Notes: a model not told the origin generated them from the letters alone. A stretch of DNA of 10,039 bases from Eubacteriales bacterium (GCA_028709505.1 JAQVWW010000016.1:1-10039), one strand, 5' to 3'. Shown: positions 1-7,014, counted from the first letter of the stretch. A program made the numbers and translations.

Positions 1-237
1 GCCCGCGTGGTGGGGAAAGCCGCCATCGTGGGCGAAGCGCTACGGCTGGCCGGCGCGAACCAGCCGGCGCTGATGGTGGGCGACACGCAGCACGACATCG
101 AGGGTGGCGCGCAAAATGCGCTGGATGCTGCCGGCGTCAGCTGGAGCGGAGCCGATGCGCGGGAGTTTTCCGGCGACAATTTGGTCTGCGTGGCGGCGAC
201 GCCGGCGCAGCTGACAGACTTTATTCTGCGGGGGTAG
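1..237 (+). CDS. HAD-family hydrolase, C-terminal part (phosphoglycolate phosphatase-like)
   Basis: Only the last 78 codons are present; the reading frame is open from base 1 and ends at TAG 235-237. The visible part carries the two C-terminal HAD motifs: a GK lysine (motif III) near the left edge, and motif IV as VGDTQHDIEGGAQNA, whose aspartates bind the catalytic Mg2+. This GDTxxDI-GAxNA form is typical of phosphoglycolate phosphatase/pyrophosphatase-type HAD-IA enzymes, which remove phosphate from small molecules in the cytoplasm. The N-terminal DxDxT nucleophile motif and the cap domain lie outside the window, so the substrate cannot be assigned. The gene is seven bases upstream of tmk on the same strand, so the two are probably cotranscribed. 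Confidence 0.85.
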   Translation, partial: ARVVGKAAIVGEALRLAGANQPALMVGDTQHDIEGGAQNALDAAGVSWSGADAREFSGDNLVCVAATPAQLTDFILRG

Positions 238-244
238 GCCGGCT

Positions 245-871
245 ATGAAGGGGTTGTTTATTACATTTGAAGGAACCGACGGCGCCGGTAAAACGACGCA
301 GATGCAGCGGCTGGCCCAAAGGCTGCAGGCCCAGTGCAGGGCGGTGTTGCTGTCCCGCGAGCCCGGCGGCTGTCCCATCGCCGAACAGATACGCACGGTG
401 TTGCTGGATCCACAGAACATGGCCATGTCGCCGGTCACCGAAGCGCTGCTGTATGCCGCCGCCCGTTCTCAGCACGTATACGAAGTCATCCGCCCGGCGC
501 TGCAGCGCGGCGATATCGTGCTGTGCGATCGGTTTTTAGACTCCAGCCTGGCCTATCAGGCTTACGGACGCGGTCTGGGTGAGGACCTGGTGCGCCGGAT
601 AAACGAGCCGGCGCTGGACGGCCTGCAGCCCGATTTGACGTTTTATCTGGCGCTGGGCGCCGCCTCATCGCTGCGCCGCAGCGAAAAGCGCAGCGCGCCG
701 GACCGGCTGGAGCTGGCGGGGCTGGATTTGCAGCAAAAGGTGTCGCTGGCCTACGGCATGCTTGCCCAGCGGGAGAGCGACCGCATTGTGGTCGTCGATG
801 CCGCCCAGAGCATCGAGCGGATTCACGAACATATTTGGCAAGCCGTATTGCGAAAAACCCAAGGATTTTAG
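245..871 (+). CDS. tmk: Thymidylate kinase (dTMP kinase)
   Basis: Encodes 208 residues, the usual length for bacterial Tmk, which phosphorylates dTMP to dTDP with ATP in the cytoplasm for DNA synthesis. Visible signatures are FITFEGTDGAGKTT (P-loop, residues 10-18), REPGG (38-42), the DRF motif (95-97) followed by LDSSLAYQAYGRG (98-110), which belongs to the dTMP-binding region, and an Arg/Lys-rich LID segment with RRSEKRSAPDRLE (144-156). The stretch LALGAASSLRR sits where most homologues have an LDV-DPE-type sequence, so this segment is somewhat divergent. The ATG at 245 gives the expected N-terminus; the ribosome binding site is weak (a G-run about ten bases upstream), consistent with translation coupled to the HAD gene just before it. 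Confidence 0.96.
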   Translation: MKGLFITFEGTDGAGKTTQMQRLAQRLQAQCRAVLLSREPGGCPIAEQIRTVLLDPQNMAMSPVTEALLYAAARSQHVYEVIRPALQRGDIVLCDRFLDSSLAYQAYGRGLGEDLVRRINEPALDGLQPDLTFYLALGAASSLRRSEKRSAPDRLELAGLDLQQKVSLAYGMLAQRESDRIVVVDAAQSIERIHEHIWQAVLRKTQGF

Positions 872-895
872 CGATTTGTACCGATAAAATGCAAA

Positions 896-939
896 TAATA
901 TAAACAATCTAAAAAATAAACTGATAATTGTTCGGTTTT
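896..939 (+). promoter_or_regulatory. Candidate PurR operator (paired PurBoxes) upstream of xpt
   Basis: On the minus strand, bases 939-927 read AAAACCGAACAAT, matching the Bacillus PurBox consensus AWWWCCGAACWWT at every position. A degenerate copy in the opposite orientation lies at 896-908 (about 9 of 13 positions, sharing the AACAAT end), 18 bases away. In Bacillus subtilis PurR binds pairs of inverted PurBoxes, one often weaker, about 16-17 bases apart, and controls purine genes including xpt. The boxes end just upstream of the candidate xpt promoter, in the usual position for this operator. The surrounding AT-richness makes the flanking W positions uninformative, and the purR gene is not in the window. 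Confidence 0.45.
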
Positions 940-954
940 TAGGTTGCTTTTTTT
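905..954 (+). terminator. Probable intrinsic terminator after tmk
   Basis: CAATCTAAAAA (905-915) can pair with TTTTTAGGTTG (936-946) over 11 base pairs with one G-U, followed by C and seven T residues (948-954). The stem is AT-rich and the 20-base loop is long, so this is weaker than a standard terminator. It lies 33 bases after the tmk stop and would separate tmk from xpt. It overlaps the PurBox candidate, so part of the symmetry could instead reflect that operator. Confidence 0.5.
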
Positions 955-972
955 GCCGCACTGCATTATCAT
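944..972 (+). promoter_or_regulatory. Candidate sigma-A promoter for xpt operon
   Basis: TTGCTT (944-949) and TATCAT (967-972) are separated by 17 bases. The -10 matches the consensus in five of six positions; the -35 is poor. Transcription would start near 979, about 40 bases before the xpt ATG. The -35 overlaps the end of the putative tmk terminator stem. Confidence 0.35.
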
Positions 973-1019
973 ATCAGCATATTGATAAATACCGTTTGCC
1001 ATGCGGAACGGGGAGCTTT

Positions 1020-1595
1020 ATGGAACTTTTGAAACAGCGCATTTTGGAACAGGGGCAAGTGTTACCCGGCGGCATCATCAAAGTGGGAGATTTCTTAAAC
1101 CACATGATAGACGTGCGGCTGGCCGATGAAATTGCCCGGGAATTTGTCCGGCGCTTTGCCGGCAAGCCCATATCCAAAGTGTTGACCATCGAGGCGTCGG
1201 GCATCGCCTTTGGCGTGCTGGTGGCGCTGCGGCTGGATGTGCCGCTGGTCTTTGCCAAAAAGCAGCGGGGCAGCAACAGCGGCGCCGATACGTTTTACCA
1301 GGCTCGCGTACATTCGTACACGAAAAATATTGACTATACGATGACTGTCTCTAAGAAGTATATTATGCCGGAAGATCATGTACTCATCGTGGACGACTTT
1401 CTGGCGCTGGGCGAAGCAGCCCAGGGGATGATAAGCCTGGTTGACCAGGCAGGCGCGCAGTTAAGCGGGCTGGGCATCGTCATCGAAAAAGCTTATCAGA
1501 GCGGCGGGCAGCTGCTGCGCGCCCAGGGCGTGAAGGTGGAATCGCTGGCCCGCATTCAATCGGTGGACAACGAAAGCATTACTTTCGTTGACTGA
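1020..1595 (+). CDS. xpt: Xanthine phosphoribosyltransferase
   Basis: Encodes 191 residues, closely resembling Bacillus-type Xpt in length and sequence. The enzyme joins xanthine (often guanine too) to PRPP to give XMP or GMP in the cytoplasm. Visible marks are KVGDFLNHMID (21-31), the LTIEASGIAFG stretch (55-65), the PRPP-binding VLIVDDFLALGEAA (121-134), the GIVIEKAYQ segment (152-160), and the ESLARIQS tail motif typical of the family. I chose the ATG at 1020 rather than an in-frame TTG at 996, because MELLKQRI aligns with the usual Xpt N-terminus and GGGAG lies just upstream. It is the first gene of a purine uptake cluster, 34 bases before the BMP lipoprotein gene. No purine riboswitch consensus is apparent in the 148-base gap upstream; a PurBox candidate is there instead. 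Confidence 0.95.
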   Translation: MELLKQRILEQGQVLPGGIIKVGDFLNHMIDVRLADEIAREFVRRFAGKPISKVLTIEASGIAFGVLVALRLDVPLVFAKKQRGSNSGADTFYQARVHSYTKNIDYTMTVSKKYIMPEDHVLIVDDFLALGEAAQGMISLVDQAGAQLSGLGIVIEKAYQSGGQLLRAQGVKVESLARIQSVDNESITFVD

Positions 1596-1629
1596 TAAAG
1601 GCATTTCTTATTTTACGGAGGAGAAACAC

Positions 1630-2715
1630 ATGAAAAAATTTCTCTCAGTACTGCTCAGCGTCCTGTTTGTGACGGCCCTGTGCCTGACCATGGCCGGCTG
1701 TCAGAGCGAAGGCAACAAGGACTTCAAGGTGGGCTTCATCTATGTGGGCCCGGTGGGCGACGAAGGCTTCACGTACATGCATGACCTGGCCCGCAATGCC
1801 GTCGAGGAAAAGCTGGGCATCACCACCTACGCCATCGAGAACGTGCCCGAGAGCGCCGAGTGCGCCGCCCAGATTGAGAACCTCGTTAAAAAGGGCTGCA
1901 AACTCATTTTTACCACCAGCTTTGGCCATATGGACTACACGCTGGAGATGGCAGAGAAGTATCCCGATGTGAAATTCATGCACTTCTCAGGCTACAAGAC
2001 CGCCGATAACATGGGCACTTACATGGGCCGTATGTATCAGACGCGGTATCTGACCGGCATTGCCGCCGGCAAGGCCACCCAGACCAATAAAATCGGCTAT
2101 GTGGCCGCCATGCCCATTGCCGAATGCATCCGCGGCATCAACGCCTTTACGTTGGGTGTGCGTTCTGTGAACCCCGAGGCCACCGTCAACGTCGTGTGGA
2201 CCAACACCTGGATTGACGCCTCAATAGAGAAGCAGGCCGCTGAATCGCTGCTGTCCTCGGGCTGCGATGTGATCGCCCAGCATCAGGACAGCACCGCTCC
2301 CGTCGTGGCTGCCGAAGCCGTCGGCGCCTTCGCCACCGGCTACCATAGCTCCATGGCCAGCAAAGCGCCTAACGGCTATCTGACCGGCCCGGTGTGGGAC
2401 TTTGAAAAGTACTATACCGATACCATCACCGCCGCCATGGAAGGCAAATTTGAAGGCGGTCGTTACTGGGGCGGCATGGCCGACGGTATCGTCAAGCTCG
2501 ATACTTTTGGCCCGTCGGTCACCGAAGAGACCAAAACCCTCATCAAGGAAAAGCAGGATCTTATCATCTCGGGCGACTGGGACATATTCAACGGCCCCAT
2601 CGTAGGCCAGGACGGCACCGTTAAGGTGGCCGAAGGCCAGAACATGACCGATGACGAGTTGGAGAGCTTCTCCTGGTTCGTCGAAGGCGTCGTGGGCAGC
2701 ACCGAAAGCAATTAA
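1630..2715 (+). CDS. BMP-family ABC transporter substrate-binding lipoprotein (purine nucleoside/base type)
   Basis: Encodes 361 residues. The ATG at 1630 is fixed by a strong GGAGGAG (1617-1623) six bases upstream and by a signal peptide starting MKKFLSVLL; the frame is open further upstream but without such support. A hydrophobic segment ends in LTMAGC, placing the lipidated cysteine at residue 24. The mature protein matches the BMP/PnrA-like fold: FIYVGPVGDEGFTYMHDLAR near the N-terminus, then KLIFTTSFGHMDYTLEMAEKYPDVKF, GIAAGKA, IGYVAAMPIAECIRGINAFTLGVRSVNP, and a C-terminal lobe with GYHSSM. This branch (YVGPVGDxGWTYxHD type, here with Phe for Trp) is known to include purine-binding proteins. 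It captures substrate outside the membrane for the downstream NupOPQ-like complex. Codon use is strongly biased to C-ending codons, consistent with high expression. A repeat array follows 17 bases after the stop. Confidence 0.93.
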   Translation: MKKFLSVLLSVLFVTALCLTMAGCQSEGNKDFKVGFIYVGPVGDEGFTYMHDLARNAVEEKLGITTYAIENVPESAECAAQIENLVKKGCKLIFTTSFGHMDYTLEMAEKYPDVKFMHFSGYKTADNMGTYMGRMYQTRYLTGIAAGKATQTNKIGYVAAMPIAECIRGINAFTLGVRSVNPEATVNVVWTNTWIDASIEKQAAESLLSSGCDVIAQHQDSTAPVVAAEAVGAFATGYHSSMASKAPNGYLTGPVWDFEKYYTDTITAAMEGKFEGGRYWGGMADGIVKLDTFGPSVTEETKTLIKEKQDLIISGDWDIFNGPIVGQDGTVKVAEGQNMTDDELESFSWFVEGVVGSTESN

Positions 2716-2732
2716 ACTGAAATTGTCTGTAA

Positions 2733-3080
2733 GGGATTGCCGCGTTATGCGGCAATCCCAAACCAGATAGGCTTGCAGTATCCGGGGAAAAGATTGCCGC
2801 GTTATGCGGCAATCCCAAACCAGATAGGCTTGCAGTATCCGGAAAAAAGATTGCCGCATAAAGCGGCAATCCCAAACCAGATAGGCTTGCAGTAGCCAGA
2901 AAAAAGATTGCCGCATAAAGCGGCAATCCCAAACCAGATGGCCTGCAGTATCCGGGGAAAAGATTCCCGCGTTGTGGCAAATGTTAAAACAGATAAGTTG
3001 AGAGAACCAAAAAGAGAATCGAAAAAAGAAATTGCCGCTTTATGCGGCAATTTTAAAGCAAATAGTCTTGAAAGCATCCG
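2733..3080. repeat. 57-bp palindromic tandem repeat array (six units, last two degenerate)
   Basis: Units begin at 2735, 2792, 2849, 2906, 2962 and 3030. The first four are nearly identical and 57, 57, 57 and 56 bases long. Each holds a perfect hairpin with arms GATTGCCGC and GCGGCAATC around a five-base loop, then a linker containing AAACCAGATAGGCTTGCAGT. Unit 5 (2962) has lost its palindrome; unit 6 keeps the hairpin (arms AAATTGCCGC 3029-3038 and GCGGCAATTT 3044-3053) and a recognisable but diverged linker. The loop is GTTAT in units 1-2, ATAAA in units 3-4 and TTTAT in unit 6. The first hairpin starts 17 bases after the lipoprotein stop and has no T-tract, so it is not an ordinary terminator; unit 6 is followed by only four T residues. 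Function is not known to me; an mRNA-stabilising or expression-tuning element is an inference. Bases 3081-3160 show no gene. Confidence 0.9.
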
Positions 3081-3160
3081 CGCAAGAGGTTACGATAAGG
3101 TTAGGGCGGTTTTATAGCAAAATATCGATGGATTGGTTATAGAATTACTCTTAACGCAAA

Positions 3161-3310
3161 TATTTCAAACCGGCTTATCAGCTGCCGCGTGCGGCAGCCT
3201 CGAGCGTAGCTATTTCTGAACCGACTATATCAGCTGCCGATTACGGCAGCTTAAAACGTAGTGATTTTCAACTGGCTCGTAGGGCTGCCGCATAAAGCGG
3301 CAGTTTATCC
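3161..3310. repeat. Second palindromic tandem repeat, three units of 50-52 bp
   Basis: Units begin near 3161, 3211 and 3263 with related TATTTC/ATTTTC starts and diverged linkers. Each contains a hairpin: GCTGCCGC/GCGGCAGC (3181-3198), GCTGCCG/CGGCAGC (3233-3250, loop ATTA) and CTGCCGC/GCGGCAG (3285-3303, loop ATAAA). The stems share the TGCCG/CGGCA core with the 57-bp array but have different flanks (AGC/GCT rather than GAT/ATC), suggesting an older or separate branch of the same repeat family. The array ends about 100 bases before the ATPase start. Bases 3304-3367 contain no gene I can support. Confidence 0.75.
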
Positions 3311-3367
3311 ATGGATCCTTGCCCCGCAGGTCTAGGCCGGGGGATTTTGTGCCGTCTGCCGGCCAAT

Positions 3368-3388
3368 AAGCAACAAGCAACAAGCAAA
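3368..3388 (+). repeat. Heptamer short tandem repeat (AAGCAAC, three copies)
   Basis: AAGCAAC is repeated twice and followed by AAGCAAA, running directly into the GGGG ribosome binding site of the ATPase gene. Copy-number changes would shift the leader length without altering the spacing between binding site and start codon. Confidence 0.7.
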
Positions 3389-3400
3389 GGGGAACACAAT

Positions 3401-4945
3401 ATGCCCGAACCCACGGTAGTTTTAAAAGGCATTACCAAAGCATTCCCGGGCGTTATGGCCAACGAAAATGTGGATTTTACCGCATATAAAGGCGAAATCC
3501 ATGCGCTGCTGGGCGAAAACGGTGCGGGAAAATCGACACTGATGAACATTTTGGCGGGGCTGTATCGCCAGGATAAGGGCGAAATGATCATCGAAGGCAA
3601 CCGGGTGGAGTTTCATAGCCCGGCCGACGCCATCAAAGCGGGAATCGGCATGATACACCAGCACTTTAAGCTGGTGGAAAATTTCACCGTGGCTGAAAAC
3701 GTGGCGTTGGGCCACGAGAACACCCGTTTTTTTGTAAATAAGAAGAACATTGCGCGGGATATTACCGCTGTGGCGGAAGCCAACGACATCGAGCTGGACA
3801 TGAGCGCATACGTCTGGCAGCTTTCGGTGGGCGAACAGCAGCGAGTGGAGATTTTAAAGATGCTCTACCGCAACGCCCGCATTTTAATTTTGGATGAACC
3901 GACGGCGGTGCTCACGCCGCAGGAGAGCACGCGTCTTTTCGATACGCTACGCGAGATGGCCAAAAACGGCTGCACCATCATCATCATCACCCACAAGCTG
4001 GTGGAAGTGTGCGACGTGGCCCACCGCGTGACAGTCATGCGCCAGGGCAAGCTTTCGGGCATTGCGCAAGGCGAGGAAATCAGCTACCAAAGCCTAACCG
4101 GCATGATGATGTCCGAGAATATTCGGCTGGACGGCAAAGTGCCCGCCGGGAAAGCCGCAGCCGCGGTGCTGGAGGTAAAAGACCTCTTTGTGCGGGGCTT
4201 TAAAGGCGTGCAGGCGGTGGATGGCTTAAGCTTCACGCTGCATAGCGGCGAGATTCTGGGCGTGGCCGGCGTGGCCGGCAACGGTCAGCGCGAGCTGGCC
4301 GAGGCCGTAAGCGGTATCCGCGGCATCCAGTCCGGCCAGGTGTTGTTGGGGGACGCCGATGTCACCTGCGCGTCGGTACGCGCCCGCATCGATAAAGGGC
4401 TGGCCTTTGTGCCCGAAGACCGGATGGACACCGGCCTGGTGGGCAACATGAACCTGGCCGACAACCTGCTGCTGCGCAGCTATTGGAATGCCGAGAACAA
4501 CACCGTCACGGGCATCCACTACGCGCGCATGGCCGAAAAGGTAGACCAGGCCATCGAACAGTACGAAATCGCTGTGGGCAACAAAAAGGCGCCGGTGCGC
4601 CTGATGTCCGGCGGCAACCTGCAAAAAGTGGTGCTGGCGCGGGAACTGGCTTTATCGCCCAGCGTCATCGTCGCCGCCTACCCGGTGCGCGGCCTGGATA
4701 TCGGCGCCACAGAACTTATCTATACGCTGCTGCTGCGCGAGCGGGACCGCGGCGCCGGCGTGCTGTTGCTGTCCGAAGATCTGGACGCGCTGCTTAAATA
4801 TAGCGACCGCATCCTGGTGCTGTACCGCGGGCGGGTGATGGGCATTGTCGATAAGGCCCAGGCGCGCATCGGTACCATCGGTATGATGATGATGGGCACA
4901 ACGCCGGAGGAGGTAGCGAAAATTGAAGCGGTTTCTCACTTTTGA
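3401..4945 (+). CDS. nupO: Nucleoside ABC transporter ATP-binding protein, NupO/YufO family
   Basis: Encodes 514 residues with two ABC domains, the layout of NupO/YufO and sugar ATPases such as RbsA. Domain 1 is complete: Walker A GENGAGKST (38-46), Q-loop HQHFKL (86-91), signature LSVGEQQR (141-148), Walker B ILILDEP (161-167) and H-loop TH (197-198). Domain 2 is catalytically degenerate as usual in this family: GVAGNGQREL replaces Walker A with no GK(S/T) (290-299), the signature is LMSGGNLQK (401-409), VIVAAYPVRGLD (422-433) replaces Walker B-DEP, and SEDLDAL (458-464) replaces the H-loop. The ATG at 3401 follows AAAGGGG at 3386-3392; the frame is open to 3311 but that segment has no homology I recognise. 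It powers uptake with the two permeases that follow; its end overlaps the next gene by 23 bases, indicating translational coupling. The symbol is by family resemblance. Confidence 0.93.
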   Translation: MPEPTVVLKGITKAFPGVMANENVDFTAYKGEIHALLGENGAGKSTLMNILAGLYRQDKGEMIIEGNRVEFHSPADAIKAGIGMIHQHFKLVENFTVAENVALGHENTRFFVNKKNIARDITAVAEANDIELDMSAYVWQLSVGEQQRVEILKMLYRNARILILDEPTAVLTPQESTRLFDTLREMAKNGCTIIIITHKLVEVCDVAHRVTVMRQGKLSGIAQGEEISYQSLTGMMMSENIRLDGKVPAGKAAAAVLEVKDLFVRGFKGVQAVDGLSFTLHSGEILGVAGVAGNGQRELAEAVSGIRGIQSGQVLLGDADVTCASVRARIDKGLAFVPEDRMDTGLVGNMNLADNLLLRSYWNAENNTVTGIHYARMAEKVDQAIEQYEIAVGNKKAPVRLMSGGNLQKVVLARELALSPSVIVAAYPVRGLDIGATELIYTLLLRERDRGAGVLLLSEDLDALLKYSDRILVLYRGRVMGIVDKAQARIGTIGMMMMGTTPEEVAKIEAVSHF

Positions 4946-6062
4946 AAAACGCTCGGCCGGCACATCGGGCGGCGTTCTGGCCATCCGTATCGTGTCCATC
5001 GCATTCGCGGTGCTGGTCACAATGCTGTTGCTGTTTGTGGTGGGCAAAAGCCCGCGGCAGGCAGGTAGTATTCTATACAGCCTGTTTGTGCAGCCTTTCT
5101 TTTCTAACTACGGCGTAACCGACACCATTAAGGCGGGTATTCCGCTTATTATTCTGTCCATTGGCGTGTCTTTGGCGTTTAAGATGAAGCTGTGGAACAT
5201 CGGTGCTGAAGGCCAGATGGCGGCGGGCGCAATTGGCGCGGCGGGTGTCGCTATCTATTTTCCAAATTTGCCGGCGTTGCCGTTGGTATTGCTGATGGCC
5301 GTCGTATCCATTGCGGCTGGCATGCTGTGGGGGGCCATAGCCGGTCTGCCCAAGGCGTATCTGCGCACCAATGAGACCATCACCACGCTGATGCTCAACT
5401 ACATTGCGCTAAAGCTCGTGCACGCGCTGGTGCTGGGCCCCTGGCGTGATCCCCAAAGCAAGGGGTTTCCAATGGCGCCCGTGCTGCCGGCCCAGGGCTG
5501 GCTGCCCTCCTGGGGGAATACCGGTATCCATCTGGGCCTGCTGCTTGCCGTCATTCTGGTGGCGGTCTACTGGTTTGTTGTGGCGCGCAACCGCTGGGGC
5601 TACGAAATCCGCGTCACCGGCGAAAGCGCCAAGGCGGCAGCCTATGCCGGCATTGACGTGAAAAAGAACATTGTGCTGGTGCTGGTGGTATCCGGCGCCA
5701 TTTGCGGCCTGGCCGGCATGGTGGAATTTGCCGGGCGGGCGCATCGGCTGGACGTGAACCTGACCAACGGCATGGGCTTTACTGCGGTCATCATTGCATG
5801 GTTGTCACGGCTCAATCCGTGGGGCGTTATTGTCATGTCGCTGTTCATGGCCGGGCTTAACAACGGCGGCGGCTATGCCCAGACCGAGGGCATTCCCAGC
5901 GCCATTGCCACGATGATACAGGGTATTTTGCTCTTTTCGGTACTGGGGTTTGATGTTTTAACCCGCTACAAAATCCGTATCGGCGGCGTCCTCATCGATG
6001 TGGACACGTTCCGCCAGCGGCGTAAATCCAAGGCTCTGTCGGCCGGGAAGGGAAGGGAATAG
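4923..6062 (+). CDS. nupP: Nucleoside ABC transporter permease, NupP/YufP family
   Basis: Encodes 379 residues, an integral membrane permease of the BPD_transp_2 (branched-chain/ribose/nucleoside) type. There is a hydrophobic segment near residues 18-40, then further segments around 72-86, 95-115, 118-140, 200-220, 248-268, 284-312 and 328-346. Diagnostic motifs are KMKLWNIGAEGQMAAGAIGA (87-106), AYLRTNETITTLMLNYIA (145-162) and RVTGESAKAAAYAGI (230-244), the last a cytoplasmic loop that contacts the ATPase, followed by SGAICGLAGMVE (257-268). The start is TTG at 4923, inside the 3' end of the ATPase gene; GGAGGAGG (4906-4913) nine bases upstream and the downstream MKRFLTF sequence support it. 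A basic C-terminal tail (RRKSKALSAGKGR) is cytoplasmic by the positive-inside rule. It forms the translocation pore with the following permease. Confidence 0.92.
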   Translation: MKRFLTFEKRSAGTSGGVLAIRIVSIAFAVLVTMLLLFVVGKSPRQAGSILYSLFVQPFFSNYGVTDTIKAGIPLIILSIGVSLAFKMKLWNIGAEGQMAAGAIGAAGVAIYFPNLPALPLVLLMAVVSIAAGMLWGAIAGLPKAYLRTNETITTLMLNYIALKLVHALVLGPWRDPQSKGFPMAPVLPAQGWLPSWGNTGIHLGLLLAVILVAVYWFVVARNRWGYEIRVTGESAKAAAYAGIDVKKNIVLVLVVSGAICGLAGMVEFAGRAHRLDVNLTNGMGFTAVIIAWLSRLNPWGVIVMSLFMAGLNNGGGYAQTEGIPSAIATMIQGILLFSVLGFDVLTRYKIRIGGVLIDVDTFRQRRKSKALSAGKGRE

Positions 6063-6064
6063 CC

Positions 6065-7000
6065 ATGGATATGACGATGATTATTGCCATGCTAGGCGCC
6101 ATGGTAGCGGCGGGCACCACGTATCTATTGGCATCTCTGGGCGAGATCGTCTCGGAAAAGGCCGGTATCCTCAACCTGGGCGTCGAAGGCATGATGCTGG
6201 TGGGCGCCGTGACCGGGTACATTGCTGCGGTACAGAGCCACAGCCTGCTGGTGGCGGCGCTGGTGGCCATGGTGGCCGGCGGGCTTATGGCCGCCATCCA
6301 CGCGGTGCTTTGCATTACCCTTAAGGCCAACCAGGTGGTCAGCGGCTTGGCGCTGACCATATTCGGCACCGGCCTTTCGGCGTTTGTCGGCAAGGATTAC
6401 GTGGGCGTGCTGACCGAAACGTTGTTTCGCAACGTAGCCATCCCCGGTCTTTCGCAGATTCCGGTGATAGGGCCCATCTTGTTTAACCAGACGATGCTGG
6501 TGTACGTCAGCCTGCTGCTGGTGCTGGCCATATGGTTCGTGTTGGAAAAGACGTCTCTGGGGCTTAAAATCCGCAGTGCCGGTGAAAACCCCGCCGCCAC
6601 CGACGCAGCCGGCGTCAACGTGTTCGCCATCCAGTACGGATGCTCGATATTCGGCGGTGTGCTGGCCGGCCTGGCCGGCGCGTTTCTGACGCTGGCTTAC
6701 AACAATATCTGGATGGAAAATATCTCGGCGGGGCAGGGATGGATTGCTGTGGCGCTGGTCATTTTCGCACGCTGGCGTCCCGGCCGGGCGCTGCTGGGGT
6801 CCTACCTGTTTGGCTTGGTGGGTATACTGGGCCTGCGGCTGCAGGCGGTGGGCATCAGCATCCCGACGCAACTGTTTAACATGTTGCCGTATCTGCTGAC
6901 GTTGCTGGTGATGATATTCGGCACCGGTCGGCCGGGCGGGCGGCGAAACGACGGCGCTCCGGCGGCATTGTCGCTGCCGTACGATCGCGAGGCGCGGTAA
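6065..7000 (+). CDS. nupQ: Nucleoside ABC transporter permease, NupQ/YufQ family
   Basis: Encodes 311 residues, close to the usual NupQ length, and is the second BPD_transp_2 permease. Motifs are LASLGEIVSEKAGILNLGVEG (22-42, matching the family's ...GILNxGxEGxM pattern), LKANQVVSGLALTIFGTGLS (86-105) and LGLKIRSAGENPAATDAAGV (165-184), the ATPase-coupling loop, followed by GVLAGLAGAFLTL (198-210). About eight hydrophobic segments are visible. The ATG at 6065 is two bases after the previous stop, with purine-rich GGGAAGGGA about six bases upstream. It pairs with the NupP-like subunit to form the pore of the purine importer. The C-terminal 25 residues (GRPGGRRNDGAPAALSLPYD onward) are polar and look lineage-specific. 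A strong terminator 15 bases after the stop closes the cluster. Confidence 0.92.
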   Translation: MDMTMIIAMLGAMVAAGTTYLLASLGEIVSEKAGILNLGVEGMMLVGAVTGYIAAVQSHSLLVAALVAMVAGGLMAAIHAVLCITLKANQVVSGLALTIFGTGLSAFVGKDYVGVLTETLFRNVAIPGLSQIPVIGPILFNQTMLVYVSLLLVLAIWFVLEKTSLGLKIRSAGENPAATDAAGVNVFAIQYGCSIFGGVLAGLAGAFLTLAYNNIWMENISAGQGWIAVALVIFARWRPGRALLGSYLFGLVGILGLRLQAVGISIPTQLFNMLPYLLTLLVMIFGTGRPGGRRNDGAPAALSLPYDREAR

Positions 7001-7014
7001 AAAACGGATATACG

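Noticed and set aside
872..1019. Purine (guanine) riboswitch upstream of xpt
   Set aside because: I could not find the conserved core segments or three-helix layout, and the gap is short and AT-rich.
2221..2916. Minus-strand reading frame of 231 codons with 19-residue repeats
   Set aside because: The repeats arise because 57 is divisible by three. The frame starts inside the hairpin array and then runs antisense through the lipoprotein gene, with no family resemblance or ribosome binding site.
2908..3117. Plus-strand 69-codon frame across the repeat array
   Set aside because: It consists of repeat sequence and degenerate linker, with no ribosome binding site or recognisable protein features.
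2735..3303. CRISPR array
   Set aside because: The linkers between palindromes are themselves repeated rather than unique spacers, units are tandem copies, and no cas genes are nearby.
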